From Berberis thunbergii (Eukaryota > Streptophyta > Magnoliopsida > Ranunculales > Berberidaceae): 64,000 bases of DNA. The stretch is taken from positions 186,001-250,000 of the forward strand of contig QNQO01008305.1 of assembly GCA_003290165.1 (NCBI GenBank), read 5' to 3'. Below, piece by piece: positions 1 through 12,222 of the stretch; position 1 is the first letter of the stretch; each line of letters opens with the position of its first letter. Below the pieces are notes generated by a model. That model worked only from the letters and a program-made list of their open reading frames with translations. It was not told the origin of the DNA and did not search any database. Both the position numbers and the translations under genes were made by a program.

Positions 1-1379
1 TTAAACGTGAAACTAAAACAAAAAATGGGAAATAAAGAAATATAACAATGTCGCCTTATAACAATGTCGCCTTATTGTTGCTCGGTAGTGGTAAAGAAAG
101 ATTGTGGGGTGTAAATAGTGTGTGGGAGAGATAAAAGACTTATCTGTGCTACGTGGGTTGCGTCTTGTCTAGGTGTTGTTGTGCATGAAAGAGATGGGTG
201 ATTGTTGTTGCTTGGTAGTAGAGACGATTGGGGTTGTGACAGTGTGGCGAGAAAGGTTGTGATCACGCGACGGTTGAGATCAACCTGTTGTTAGAGGCGA
301 TTGACATGTTGTTGCGTGTTTGGTGAGGTAGAGAGGTGGTTGTGGATTATGGATGGTGAGGCTGATGGAGATCTGTGTATAGTAGTTGTGTGTGTGAGGA
401 GTGATGGTTGTGCATGCAGGAAGGTCTGATGGAGAGATGGAAAGGTCGATGGGTTCGTGTGATGTTAAGGGGCGATGGACACTGAGAAGGGGTGACGATA
501 TGCGGCTATCCTTCTTATGCGAACGAGGTCCCAAAAATTTTGTGTCCCTCCATTTTAATATATTACCTCTAGGTCTCTTAATTCGTGCAAATTTCATTTT
601 CGCACAAATCTTTCTAAATTCAGCCAATTTGCATCTATTTAAGTTTCTTATTGGAATCCTGCTATTAGCAACCTACAAAACCACTAAAATATAAATTACT
701 ACCAAAAAAACGCAAACTAAGAAAGTCCAATAAAATCGCATAATAAACTTTTATTAATATTCTGAATAAATATTTGAGAGGTGCTGATTTTGATTGTAAA
801 TAGTTTGCATGTGAGAGGGCAAAAAGGTAAACAAAAAAAGTAATAATGTTTTTTATTTAAAAGACACAAATACCCTTTGTTACTATTCATCTACTATTGA
901 TGTCGCTTGTAAATATCAAGAAATTGTGAGGGCAGTATCAAAATATTGTGAAATAGTACAAAATAAAAAATGTAATAGACTTTTATGCAAAAGACACAAC
1001 TGTTCTTTGTTATTGAACATATACTATTATTTTTCTCGTAAATATAAAGAAATATAGAGGGCATTTTCGACAATCCAAATAATAACGAACTTAAGAAAAA
1101 TTCACTATTCATGGAGTAGTGAAATCCCATTCTCGTTATAAAAGTAGATTTCCATCCAAATCAGATAAACATTGCTGTAACAAAATACAATTCATGATAA
1201 ACATTGTTGTAACAAAAAGACATCATGATAACACACAACATAAGAAGCGCAATGTGGGGAAAGTAATTTATGATATTTCCCCATTTTTTATGTTTCCGGT
1301 CCTATTTCTCTTCACTTATCATTTCACCTTTTCTCTTGGCCAAAATTACAGATTATGAAATTGAGAGATCATTCCCAAA
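1..1379. other. AT-rich intergenic DNA, no gene recognised
   Basis: No open frame here resembles a protein I know. Positions 41-75 hold a short direct duplication (ataacaatgtcgccttat twice). Around 770-830 there is a copy of a dispersed AT-rich repeat (core gctgattttgattgtaaa) that recurs near 50.44 kb, 51.10 kb and 63.69 kb. The rest looks like unselected intergenic sequence. Confidence 0.6.
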
Positions 1380-2507
1380 TAGGGGTGGGCACGGGACGGG
1401 ATGGGACGAGATATACCCATCCCTATCCCATCCCGTTCATACGGGATCGGGACGGGATCAGCGTACTAATCTGGACATATCAAATAGAAGCCTGGAACGG
1501 TTGGACTGCTGGAAGCCTGCTGTTGGAAGCATGCTGCTAGAAGCTTGTTGGAAGCATGCTAATGTATCTGCATTTGCTTACTAGGAGACCAAAATGAAGA
1601 ATCATAGAGCAAACATGAGAGAGATTTGTAGAGCTACACTGTAATTGTAACTAGACAACCTGATCAGGAGAGATAAATTTGGATGTTTAAGCTTTGAGTT
1701 TGAAGCTTAAACAATAATCCCATCAATTCCAACTTTTTTATGGTTTATGTTCTTATAAGCTAAGAAATGGAGGCACAAGATGAAGAGAATCCAGTAAACC
1801 ACCAAGTCAGGTTGAGGTATTTTACTTTCCTAGCTATGGCCCTGTTTTGATTCTATTCCTAAAGGCAAGAGACTTGAGTTTTCAGCCTCTTCGAGTATTG
1901 AAGGATGGGCTCCTCTACCTGCTAGAATAATCCAAAAAGGAAAATGAGTTAGCGGTTACTATATCAATGATCATATTACCCTGACATAATACCATTCTAC
2001 ACAGATGCAAGGGCATATCGTGCTTGCTTTTCTGGATTGCTTGTCTTGAGTGGAACGATTGCATACAATGTTGTCAACCTCAGTATAGTAACTGATCTTC
2101 CCATGTTTCCCATCATTCTCTTTACCTGGAATTCCACTCTCCCGTGAAGCAATTGATTGCATCTACATAGACAAATGTTTATTAGTTATTACCTGGAATT
2201 AAAGTTCTCCATGGTGTATAAATTTATGTGACAGTGACAAGGTTCATGAAATGAAAGAGGAAGATTACATGTACATGAAGGTAGAGTTTGAGTATTATTT
2301 CCATAGTACATTATTCATTCAGTATTATTTCCATAGTACATTATGCAAATGTTCATAAAATAAATAAATAAGTAAATAAAATATTAATAATTAATATAAA
2401 AAATTTAGTTCGGGACGGGATCGGGATGAAATTATTCAATCCCATTAAAACCTGAAAAAATCGGGACGGGACGGGAACGGGATCGCGGGATGGGATGCCC
2501 ACCCCTA
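1380..2507 (+). mobile_element. hAT-1: non-autonomous hAT element, TAGGGGTGGGC family
   Basis: The element starts TAGGGGTGGGCA at 1380 and ends TGCCCACCCCTA at 2507, giving inverted ends. It is flanked by a perfect 8-bp direct repeat, ttcccaaa, at 1372-1379 and 2508-2515. An 8-bp duplication with TAGGG-type ends is diagnostic of hAT transposons. The sub-terminal 80-100 bp at each end are G/C-rich with repeated cgggacggga-like words. The 1.1-kb interior has no transposase frame, so it needs a transposase from elsewhere. It holds a 30-bp direct duplication around 2290-2345 (gtattatttccatagtacat). Confidence 0.88.
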
Positions 2508-2515
2508 TTCCCAAA

Positions 2516-4833
2516 TAATTGAATCAAAATTAGGGATTGTGAGATCCATTAATGGAATGAGATCATCCTTTAAGTAGAAATGTCTCGTCTCTCTTATACC
2601 AATTCTCTTTCATCATTCATATATATATCTTACCACATGATTTTGAGAGACCTAAAGGGGAAGAAATAATGTTTGTTAGGTGATTTAGGGAAGAGAACCA
2701 CCCATTTGGATCTTTGATTCGTTGCTCCGCCTCAAAAGGGAAAGATGTGGGGGCATGGCGATGAAGAAGCCTGAAGAGGTAGAGGCGGTGGTAGTGATAG
2801 TTGTTATAGTTGCAGATGTAGTCCATTGTGCAAAAAAGGAGAGGGAGCAGATGGATTTGAGAGATGTAAATTTGGGAGAGATGAGGTTGTTGTGATTTAT
2901 GTGGTGAGAGAGGAGATGAAGTGAAGATGACATTGTAGAGTTGTGAATGGAACTATTCGTGCAATCGAAAAGGAAGAAATGTCGGGGAGGTCGGTGGAAT
3001 GGAGAAGACCGGCAGTGGTGGGAGACCATGGGAGGCCAGTAGTGATGGGAGAAGGGAAGGGATGGGAGAGGCTCCGGTAGCCAGTGGTGATGGACTGCAA
3101 TTAGGGAGAGGGTGGGATGTGATGAGAATTGTTTAATTTGGGCGAAGGTATTTTTGGAAAATCAAAAAACATTTCCTGACGCCAACACTATTCCAGAGTT
3201 TGAATTTTCATTACAAGTAGTAGATGTTGAAAATGCAATTGCAGAAGCATGCTAGACCATATCGTGATCTCATTATTGACTCCTTTTTCAACAGGCCACA
3301 TACATCAAATCCGAATCATAAAACACTACTAATAAAACTTGCACACCAAACTTACACGTTTCATGCATATAAACTAGAATAAACAAAAACTTAAAAAAAA
3401 AAAAAAACAACCGTTTCACATTTCTCATACAGTATCTGTTTCACATTTCTCATACAATATCTCTTGATGACATCTGAACAAATTTATAGTTGTGTTACTA
3501 AATGAAGAAATGACCATGAACAATTTGTTTTTCCTCTTCCACTAGTTGGGTTCTCAAGATCTCAAAACAATTAATTACTGTTCCACAGTTGATTACATTT
3601 TTTAGGAATTACATCTGCAAACACTATTCGGTCAATGCCACGGCAAGTAGACACATCTTCATCAAAACTACATTTCAACAGTGTGACAAGCTCCAAGTTC
3701 CTTCGATGTGGCTTACTGAAACTTACCGAAACTATTGGATTCAAGGCAAAGCGATGTCATTACTTTCAGCTTTTGACCTTACTTGCCAGTTAACTCTTGC
3801 AGTATTCAGGAGTAAAACTACGTGGTCTGGGATGTGAAAATACCGTCCGTCCTTTGCAATAGGGTTGCTAGAATATAATATATAAAGAAATGCCTGCATA
3901 TTATTCAGAAATGATTCATTAGAAGAAGAAGAAGAAAAAAAAAGTCTCAAAGCATGTCGAGTTAGCTACTCATTTTGTGAATAACATTCCACAGCAATCA
4001 CTGCCGGTTCCTCCAGTTGGCTTCATGTGTAAGGAAATAAATAGAGGCTTTTACTAATCACAAATTTTCTCATCCAAACAGTTCCATCGCAAAAACAAGG
4101 TTAACCTTGGGAGTCTATTAAAAGTAATTGGGGAAGAGACTTGCAGCATATGATGACATGCAGGAAAACTGAAAAACCTGATGGCTCCTGATCGGCCAGT
4201 ATTTGGTTTCAGAAAATAGCTCCAGAGAAAAAAAATGGAGGGAGGGGGAGCAAAGGATGAATTTGAGGTTGAACTGCCATGGTGAGGCCAAGAATATATA
4301 ACCATGGAAAAACAAAAACGTGATCATCTTCTCTCAAGTACTCCACTTAATCTCTCTTTCTTTGTTCTACCCACCATTTCTCTTTAATTTATCTGCACCA
4401 GTGAATTTATTTTCTCTGCAACCATTCAGACTTAAACGAGAAAGATATTGAATAAAACCAGGAAACTGGGGGTATTTTAATCAGAAAAACACCAAAATTT
4501 TCGTTGCAAACTCAAACCTGGTGAATGAGAGACTCATAGAGCTGAGGAGAGATGTACAAGAGGGGAAAAGAAGGGAGAGAAAACAACAGGACACCCAAAC
4601 AAGAGACTGACTTTACTCCCCAAACTAAGACTTCATGATTCCCACTGAAAGTGCCTCTGATTCCCATTCTTCCTTGCAAATACCACAGTTCATGGCCCAG
4701 CACCAAACTAAAATTTTCACCTTTGGCACCAGTGGATTACAAGGTTTACTTTGCTTACAAAAATACTCCTACTATGTTCCTTTCAAAGAGAAGCAATTGC
4801 TCCCACAAACAGGTGTTCCACTTTGCTTACGAA
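2516..4833. other. Intergenic DNA, no gene recognised
   Basis: Short frames on both strands (for example 4054-4327 minus) show no domain I recognise. The stretch near 3100-3180 (gtttaatttgggcgaaggta) matches sequence near 63.63 kb, so part of 2.6-3.2 kb is a dispersed repeat. An imperfect direct duplication of about 85 bp (tttgcttacaaaaatactcc) lies at 4745-4850, next to the SINE insertion site. Confidence 0.5.
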
Positions 4834-4849
4834 AATATCCCACTATGTT

Positions 4850-4993
4850 TTTTTTTTTTTTTTTTTTTTGAAAGGCAAGCAGGGTTTTTATAGGATCCCA
4901 AAACCCACTAAAGATGCCGCAAGCTGGGTTTGAACCCATGACCTAGTGGTACCATCTGCCAAGCTCTAACCATTGAGCTGTCATGCCATTGGC
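4850..4993 (-). mobile_element. tRNA-derived SINE with poly(A) tail and target-site duplication
   Basis: Read on the minus strand, the unit starts near 4993 with a tRNA-like head. An A-box-like segment (agctcaatggttagagc) lies about 4963-4981, and a B box (ggttcaaaccc) at 4926-4937 is spaced as in a tRNA gene. A short body (ending near tgcctttc) is followed by a pure A tail, seen as T on the plus strand to about 4869. The sequence aatatcccactatgtt occurs on both sides, at 4834-4849 and 4994-5009, a 14-16 bp target duplication. Polymerase III boxes, an A tail and a long target duplication together make this a retroposed SINE, not a functional tRNA. The left edge is uncertain by a few bases because the duplication ends in T next to the T run. 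Confidence 0.9.
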
Positions 4994-5009
4994 AATATCC
5001 CACTATGTT

Positions 5010-8000
5010 CCATTCAAAAAACAGTGTTCCACATCGACTTTCCTCTGACTGAGAAGCAATAAAAACTGAACCCAATCAGGCCAGTAATTCAAGGAGAAAA
5101 GGCACCAAATCAGCAAATCAGAGATGGATTCTCTCTACACCTCACAAAAGCTACAGTGACATGAAAGGACCAGACCTCTACTGGCTTAATTGTCAATGTC
5201 AATGTCAATGGTAAGGATCCTTCCATGCGATACAGACCAAAGGAGAAAATTGAGACGAGGAGGTGTCTGCTTGAGCCATAACACTTTGGAGTAAAGATTA
5301 AAATTGGGATAGGGAGAGGCTGGGCGAATTGTGGCTGAAGTTAGCCCTCATAGCAGCTTTGGATAGAGAAGGACTCACTCCATTCCCAAGCATCATCACT
5401 ACTGCTCAGAAAAATAGAGTAAGGACAATGCAATAAATATGCAACCCGCTCAACCCAGGACGCTTCCCAATCGTTCATATGCCTTCTAGGCACCAAATCC
5501 AAAACTGAATCAGACATATTCTCAGCAATACCTCCAAATCTGTCAATAGTTCCATGAGTGCAAGAAGAGATTGTTAAACTTCATAAAATTATCCGCCAGA
5601 TCTCAGCCATTTAACCACTTATTGTTCAAAAGAGAAATTGTTGCCTCTGCCTACTTTGAATGAGAATTTTGTTGGAAATTTTACTTGGAATTCATGATGG
5701 GTCTCCAAAAGCAAATAGCACACCCGAGATTTAGATGGCAGATGGTCATGATAATTTCATTGATATGACACGTACAGCTATAAAATCAAATGCTAAACCT
5801 ACCCCCTAGTGGCACATGGACATCTTTTACTAAAAATTTAGTAATTAAGTAGAAGCTTGAGCTAAGCTGGATATTTATCAGTTTAGGTTGAATCACTTGT
5901 GAATTATATATTATCTTATACAGGAGTCACAAAATTGATTCGCAACAATCAAATTAATGACTTTGGTGCATAAGCATCATTTGAACACAAGAAGATAACA
6001 TAATACAGTTTTCTACCTTTGTTGTCAGGGGCGAGGTGAGCCATGAGGCGTCAAGGTTCGCCTCTAGAGTGCGAGGCGAGGAGCTGCCACAGCGGAGCCT
6101 TTTTTTATAGGGTAGAGATTTTGGTGTAGTAACCTCCACTTTGACTAGTAATGTATGGCTCTATGACACTCTAAGGCTAGGGCGCCGGCGCTTTAAAATA
6201 AAAATAGAGCCACAGCAGAGCACCCAACAACAGAGGTCTCTACAACCAAAACCCAATAGGCTTTTCCAGCTCATAGAAAATAGTAGGAATATAAGAGTAC
6301 TAAAATTTTGGTTCAGGTTAACTAAGCAAACCACCAATAAAGAGAATGTAATTTACAATTATTTTGTGAAGTAAACAACTTGAAGAAAAAGAGAAGGAAA
6401 AAAAAGGTAAAATATGAACTTCAACAAAGAACTCAAAAATTAATAAGTAGGGAAACATGCTTATCTCCTTAACATTTTCCCAGACAACCCAAAACTATGA
6501 GGGCCTGATTCAGCAATGAAACTGGAGAGGAATCTGTGTTTGTCATAAGTATAATTAACAATAAACAAGTCATGGGGGAGAGCTTGAAGCAGTTAAGCAT
6601 TGAAAGTGAGATGGATGCTGTTTTTAAATGAAGCAAAAAATTGAAGGAGCCTAATGAAATGGGGCTAAGTTGAAATAGAGTGAGTACATTACCTGTCAAT
6701 GACTCAGATATGTCTCAAACTGAGTAGGCCTCCTAAATAAGAAATTGAGTCTTAGGGAGCTCAAAACTCAAGCATTTCATCAGTGGATGCGAGAGAACAT
6801 CTCATGCTTATTACTGCAAGTGAGATAATTCACAAAAAGAGTATTTAAAGCACACAGCCCTAGATCTCTAATGCAGATATGCATTTTATCTGCCCGTTCC
6901 CCATGTTTCCACATGCAACGGTATAGTACTCAAATCCTATTTAACTAATCCCTTTCATCAGACTTGAGCATCAAGCATTAGCTTGGAAGAAAGTTTAATT
7001 CTTCACCATCTTGTCAACACAAATATTTGCTAAATATAGCCCTTCCAAGCACCTACATGGACATAGTTCATCAGTTCCCCACTTGTTGAAACCATCTAAA
7101 ATCGTAAACTTTCGGTGTACATGCTTATAGAGAAGTAAACTGATTACAAGAGTCAGGGATAAAAAAACAAACCATTTCATATATGCACACATATGGATGT
7201 TTGCATGACCTTATCTGCATTTTCCAGAGGTTTCCAGTCTCCAAACAGCTCCAGAGCAGCGTTGGATCCGGGAATTCATAGTAGGGGGGAGCTGGGATTA
7301 GTTTTTGAAATGAATTTTCAAAAAAATCGATAACCCCCTAACTCAACACTCCCCTGCACAGATTGCAAGATTTTGGTGAGTGTAGGATGAACAAACTTTT
7401 TTTTAATTGGCAATGAACTTACCATCAAAATCTTAAAATGCATGCATTGAATCATCCTAATTTGAGGAACTCCAAACTCTAGTGAAGAGTTCAAGATAGT
7501 AAGGACAGTAGAGAAGATTCAATGTTTGGAACTGTAACCGAACCATGACAAACATATTCCTCTCCAGCGAAAAAAATCAAAATTACGAGGGAGTGAAGAC
7601 AAGGAATATAAAGCGGGGGGGGGGGGGGGTGGAGGGCTTCTTCTTATGATCTTTTTAAGGTTCAAAAACTTCATTACAATTCCCAGATTAAGGGATTGCC
7701 GGGGTAAAGCTCTTTCATTTGCATGAATATGAGGGACAAGGGAATGAAAAAAAATATAGAAGTGGAAAAATGTGTCTCAACCAGCGTGCTAGGATGCCAA
7801 ACCTAAAAAAGGGAATCATCAAACTGTATAAAAAATAACTCACTCCCTAGGCTCATCACCGAAACAATAGTACAAATGCCAATTCTTCGTCTGAAAAGGA
7901 ACCATGAGTTGGTTTCCAACAAATCCACCCCATTCTCCCTCCCATCGGTCCTAAAACAAAGCTATGCACATTTGTATCCACTTTCATCAAGCTAATCCTT

Positions 8001-8603
8001 GGCAACACTTGAGGACCGAAGCTGTAAAAGGTATTGAAACTGGGAAAAAACTACTCTCAAAGTTTTTGAAAAGCATGTGATCTTAGATTTAATCTTTTCT
8101 TTAGTTTGCGCAATCACTGTACTTCATGGGAGTGCTTTGAATAGTTTCCCTTTGAAACATTTGGGGTGGCTTATGTTATTAGATAATTGGTATAAAAAAA
8201 AAAGAATAATAATACAAACCTTAACACATTAACCAATGACTCAGTGTATAAGCATCAGAATAATATGAGAAAATAGATGGTAAAGTTCTTCATATAGGTA
8301 AAGGTATTCTGTTCACAAACAATCGCCACGCGTGAAAGATGATAGATTATTAGAATCCATATACAAATCCATTAACACATTAACACAATGACTATGGCGT
8401 AATAGCATCAGAAAAGTGATAATAGGGTTCCTCAGATATGTGATGACTCTAAAATGCCACGAAAAAGAGTGAGTCCATAATTGTATTGTGTGGAATTGCA
8501 ATAAGAAAGCTTAATGAAACAAAGAAACAGGTAACAATTGATGTAAAGTACTATAAGGGGGAAAAATAGTAGAAAAGGGGCATTGAAAGCATACCAAGAG
8601 CCT
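5010..8603. other. Intergenic DNA downstream of the PPR gene
   Basis: No coding region recognised. Landmarks: a triplet of tgtcaa near 5195; a GC-rich patch of gcgaggcg words at 6030-6200 resembling one at 37.3-37.5 kb; a 14-base G run at about 7617. Just after the PPR stop codon the minus strand reads ...ctcttg|gtatgc, a possible donor of a 3'-UTR intron, so part of this stretch may be transcribed with the PPR gene. That is inference only. Confidence 0.45.
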
Positions 8604-10632
8604 CTATAGAGATGAATCTATTTGTGTTTCATCAATTTTACCCACAGCCTCAAGTATAGAAGAGTATGTGATGAGATCATAATCTAATCCATTCGAACTC
8701 ATCTCCTTCATCAGCCTCGCAGCTTCTTCAAACATGCCAGCACGACTAAGACAACCAAGAACCGTGTTGTAAGAAACAGCATCTGGCTTAATCATTGAAT
8801 TTTTCATCTTTGTCAACATCTCCATTGCCCGCTTTGGACCACCAGCTCTTGCTATCCCATTCAATATGATATTGTGTGAGTTTATATCTGGAGTGCAACC
8901 CTCTTCTTCCATTGTTCTAAGCAAAGAATGAGCCTCATCTAACATGCCGACTCTTACCATTCCTGACATGACAGCATTGTATGCGAAGACATCAGGACTG
9001 CATCCAAGATTTTTCATCTCATTAAAAAGATCTACAGCTTCATTTAGACGCCCACATTTTCCAAAGTGCTTGATCATTACCGCATATACCCGAGCACTCG
9101 AGGAACCACAATTCTCTTTTAATTCCATGAATAACTCATTTGCTGCTTCATAGCGCTTCGCTTTTCCAAGAGCATCAATAAGACTGCAATATGCAGCCGG
9201 ACAGGGTGGAAAACCCTTCTCATCCATTTCCTCAAGAAGCAGTAAAGCCTTTTCCACTTTATTTGTTTTGCAAAACCCATCAATAAGAATTGAGTAAGTA
9301 TATGCACTAGGAACAATACCTTTCTCCTTCATCTTCTCGAACAAATAAGTAACTTCAGATGTTGGAGCCCTTGACCCAAATAGAGCTTTGATTAGAATGT
9401 TATGTGTCACTACATTAGGCGTACATTGAAATGAGTCCATGTCCTCAAACAACTTAATAGCATCCTCCAACCGACCTGCCTTCCCCAACATATTGACAAC
9501 ATTGTTCATTAGCACCACATCTGGCTTACACCCATCTTCTTTCATGCTTAGAAACATCCCATATGCGTCATCAAACTTTCCAGCATTCCCAAGTCCCCTT
9601 ATCAACTCAGTGTAAGTAAAAACAGTTGGTATACAACCCTTCATCTTCATTTCTCGAAACAAATCTAATGCTTTGTCAACTTTACCCGACTTGAAATATA
9701 TACTCAATAAGGTGGTATAAATCTTTGCCGTTGGCTGCATCCCATTATCTTGCATTTCATCAAACAACCTAACTGCAGAATCATCACGACCCAATTTCCC
9801 AAAGGATGATATAAGCGCGGAGTATGTCACAGTATCAGGCAAACAATTACCCTCATTACACATCTCATTGTAAAGTTCATGAATCTTATCATGGTGCCCC
9901 TCTTGCATTAACATCAATATCATAGTATTATAAGTACTCGAAGTCGGCTTACACTTCCGAGCTTTTATCTGATAAAACATCGAAAGGGCTTTGTTAACCA
10001 TCTTTGCCTTGCCTAAAATCCTAACAATCTCAGACAACTCCGCCGGCCCAACAATGCAACTGCTTCTAGCCATGTCTTGTATGGTTTTCCACATTTCACC
10101 AACCATTCCACACTCATCCAAGCAATGAATCAAACCCATGTAAGTGGTCCAATCGTGTGCGAAGTTCTTCCTCTTTCCTACCCACTTAAAGAACTGAATT
10201 TTCACATTGATATCAACATTTGTATTCAATACCTCCCGAACAAGTCTGTGATCTACTTTCAGTAACAATACCTCCAGTGCCTTTTCGGCATCAGGACCCC
10301 ATTTGAAAATCTTGAGTATTCTTATGAACCGCTCGTCCAGCTCCCGGATGGAGCGGTTCGTTCTAGCTCGGTTTGGGTTGGAGTTCTTACAAAAATCGTC
10401 TTTGGGGGTTCGTAATTGGAACATTTGAACTATCTCGCTGTCTACAAAACAAGTAAAGTTTAGTCAAATACTTGTTAAGGCAACTGAAAGAGAGAAGTCG
10501 GATAGATATGGAGAAATCAAGAGTACCTGTTTGTTTAATTCTCTGAAAGAGGTGAGAAGTAGTTGTAATTGCTCGTTTTGAAGAAGAGAGGGATGTGTAG
10601 AACATCTTCGTTCGAGCGTAAGAGAAGCTCAT
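8604..10632 (-). CDS. P-class pentatricopeptide repeat (PPR) protein, two coding exons
   Basis: The coding sequence is exon 1 10632-10527 and exon 2 10441-8604. The 85-bp intron (10526-10442) starts GTACTC and ends TTTTGTAG. Joining them reads ...QRIKQT-DSEIVQ-MFQLRT..., in frame, for 647 residues. Translation starts at the first ATG of exon 1 (AAAATGA context), giving an S/R/T-rich head (MSFSYARTKMFYTSLSSSK) typical of organelle presequences. From about residue 95 on there are about 14 tandem 35-residue motifs plus a partial one (for example VTYSALISSFGKLGRDDSAV). There is no E or DYW tail, so it is P class. Such proteins bind organellar RNA and act in processing, stability or translation. 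It resembles Arabidopsis At3g16010 from memory of the family; orthology is inferred. Only the short intron interrupts it and there is no internal stop. Confidence 0.95.
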
Positions 10633-10725
10633 TTTGGAGTTGGAATGCAAAAGACGACGATAGTTTTACAAATGACCATTGCTATGTGCAACTATGGGAA
10701 ACACTACCAGCACCACTATGGTCGT
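10633..10725 (-). promoter_or_regulatory. Short 5' leader/proximal promoter of the PPR gene, bounded by hAT-2
   Basis: Only 93 bp separate the PPR start codon from the left edge of hAT-2 (10726). There is no obvious TATA box in this gap. The 5' leader and perhaps the transcription start must lie in this stretch or in the transposon. Inferred from position only. Confidence 0.4.
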
Positions 10726-10891
10726 TGGGTGGGCATCCCATCCCGCTATCTCAATCCCACCGGTCTCATCTCCGTTTTTTTAGGTCATTTTGGAATTGAT
10801 CAAACTCATCCTGATCCCGTCACGTCCTGATTTAGAGTGGGATGGAATCGAGATGGAGATTTTCAATCATGTCTCATCTCGAATTTATTTA

Positions 10892-10924
<33 letters not shown>

Positions 10925-11551
10925 TAAAGAAAATTACCCTTCTAAAAGGAAATTTATGATGTGTTGAAATTAAATCAAAATATCTAATTTTTGAAAATTA
11001 CTTACTTGATTTGGTACTTTTTGTTTATATATGAAAATTATTCTTGTAGAAGATAAAGTCAAATGATGGTTTGGGTTAGTTTTGCACTATGAGTTATGTA
11101 GTTGAAGGTTTGGTAAATGAACATATTTTTCATTTTTGAACTTATATTAAGACAACTTAATAACATTGTTCATAATTATATCTTGTATGAATGATATTTC
11201 AACTCTTGCATAAATATGCAAAAATGATCTACGAATGGGCTCCTTTCATCTACCATTATTCACTTGACAAACTTAATTTCATTTTTAGGTAACCATCGAA
11301 AAATTTTATTTTACATTTAATACTGTTATGATAAAAGTTATACATACATAAATTTGACATTAATGGTATGTGAGATGATTTTTTTTTGTTATTTTTCATT
11401 GGATGACTATTTAGTACATGCTCGTCACGTCCCGTTCCAAATCCGTTTGATATGGGATGAGGTCGAGATGAGGTCTATCTAGTCTCGATCTCGAACAAAT
11501 ATGATGGGATAGGGATGAGGTCCATCATGTCTCATCCCATGGCCACCCCTA
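10726..11551 (-). mobile_element. hAT-2: non-autonomous hAT element beside the PPR gene
   Basis: The left end reads TGGGTGGGCATCCCATCCCG and the right end ...GGCCACCCCTA at 11551. Flanks are atggtcgt (10718-10725) and atggtggt (11552-11559), a 7-of-8 target duplication. Sub-terminal sequence matches the other TAGGGGTGGGC elements but in the orientation opposite to hAT-1 and hAT-3. The left end has lost about two bases. A TTA microsatellite (about 10890-10925) lies inside. There is no transposase frame. Confidence 0.8.
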
Positions 11552-11657
11552 ATGGTGGTGTTTTTTTAAAGTACTTAGAATCTAACTTATAATTGAACGA
11601 GCTTCTGAATTAGTTGTTTGTTTTGCTTCTGAATGAGATACTGATTAGAAGTTGTAA

Positions 11658-12222
11658 AATTAAAAGGTGTTTGTTTTTAGGTGATGCTTTGAAGGGTTGT
11701 TTTTTTTTTTTTTGCCCACCACCACAACTCCCCGTCCCACCACAAGCCACCAATATTAACACCCTTTCCACTTATTTTCTTTATTGCAAATACCATTGAG
11801 ATCCCTTTCCAACATTACTAAAAAACATTTTATATCTCTCTCTCCATCCTCGTCTAATCTTCAATAGAGAGGAAGATAAAGTGAAAGAGGAATAAAAAGA
11901 AGGCAATGAAAAGGGGAGGCCAGGGAGGGTGGTGGTAACGGTGGAGACTCTGCTCTTATGATTAAAAAAAATGTGGAGAAAAGAGAGGATGATTGGTAGA
12001 TGAAATGGGTAGCAACAATCATTACGAATTTATTGTGAGGTTATGATTGGAATAAATTTTCATTAAGCATTCAGTGCTTAGTGATCAGCTACCCCCATGG
12101 TGCATACTCCAATAAGAACTTCAATTTCTGATCGGAACTAAAAACAAACACTCTATTTAAAGTGTCTCACTTCTTATTAAGACCTTTGAGTCTGTTCATA
12201 ACAAAAAACAAACACCCTTTAG
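11658..12222. mobile_element. Probable MITE with AAAGGTGTTTGTTTTT ends
   Basis: Inverted ends AAAGGTGTTTGTTTTT (near 11663) and AAAAAACAAACACCCTTT (near 12220) bound about 560 bp without coding potential; an internal echo (aaaaacaaacactcta) lies near 12145. The target duplication was not resolved, so exact edges and superfamily are open. Confidence 0.4.

Noticed and set aside
280..694. Overlapping frames of 97 and 115 residues on opposite strands
   Set aside because: Both come from G/T-rich simple sequence; neither has a known domain.
4635..4933. Three overlapping plus-strand frames of 60-80 residues ending in poly-Phe
   Set aside because: They run into the T run (the SINE A tail on the other strand); no conserved protein.
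4920..4995. A possible tRNA gene on the minus strand
   Set aside because: The A and B boxes are there, but the 3' part continues into a SINE body and A tail with target duplication, and no acceptor-stem pairing is evident.
6030..6200. GC-rich gcgaggcg patch resembling 37.3-37.5 kb
   Set aside because: The words recur, but no inverted ends or target duplication could be found, so no element is called.
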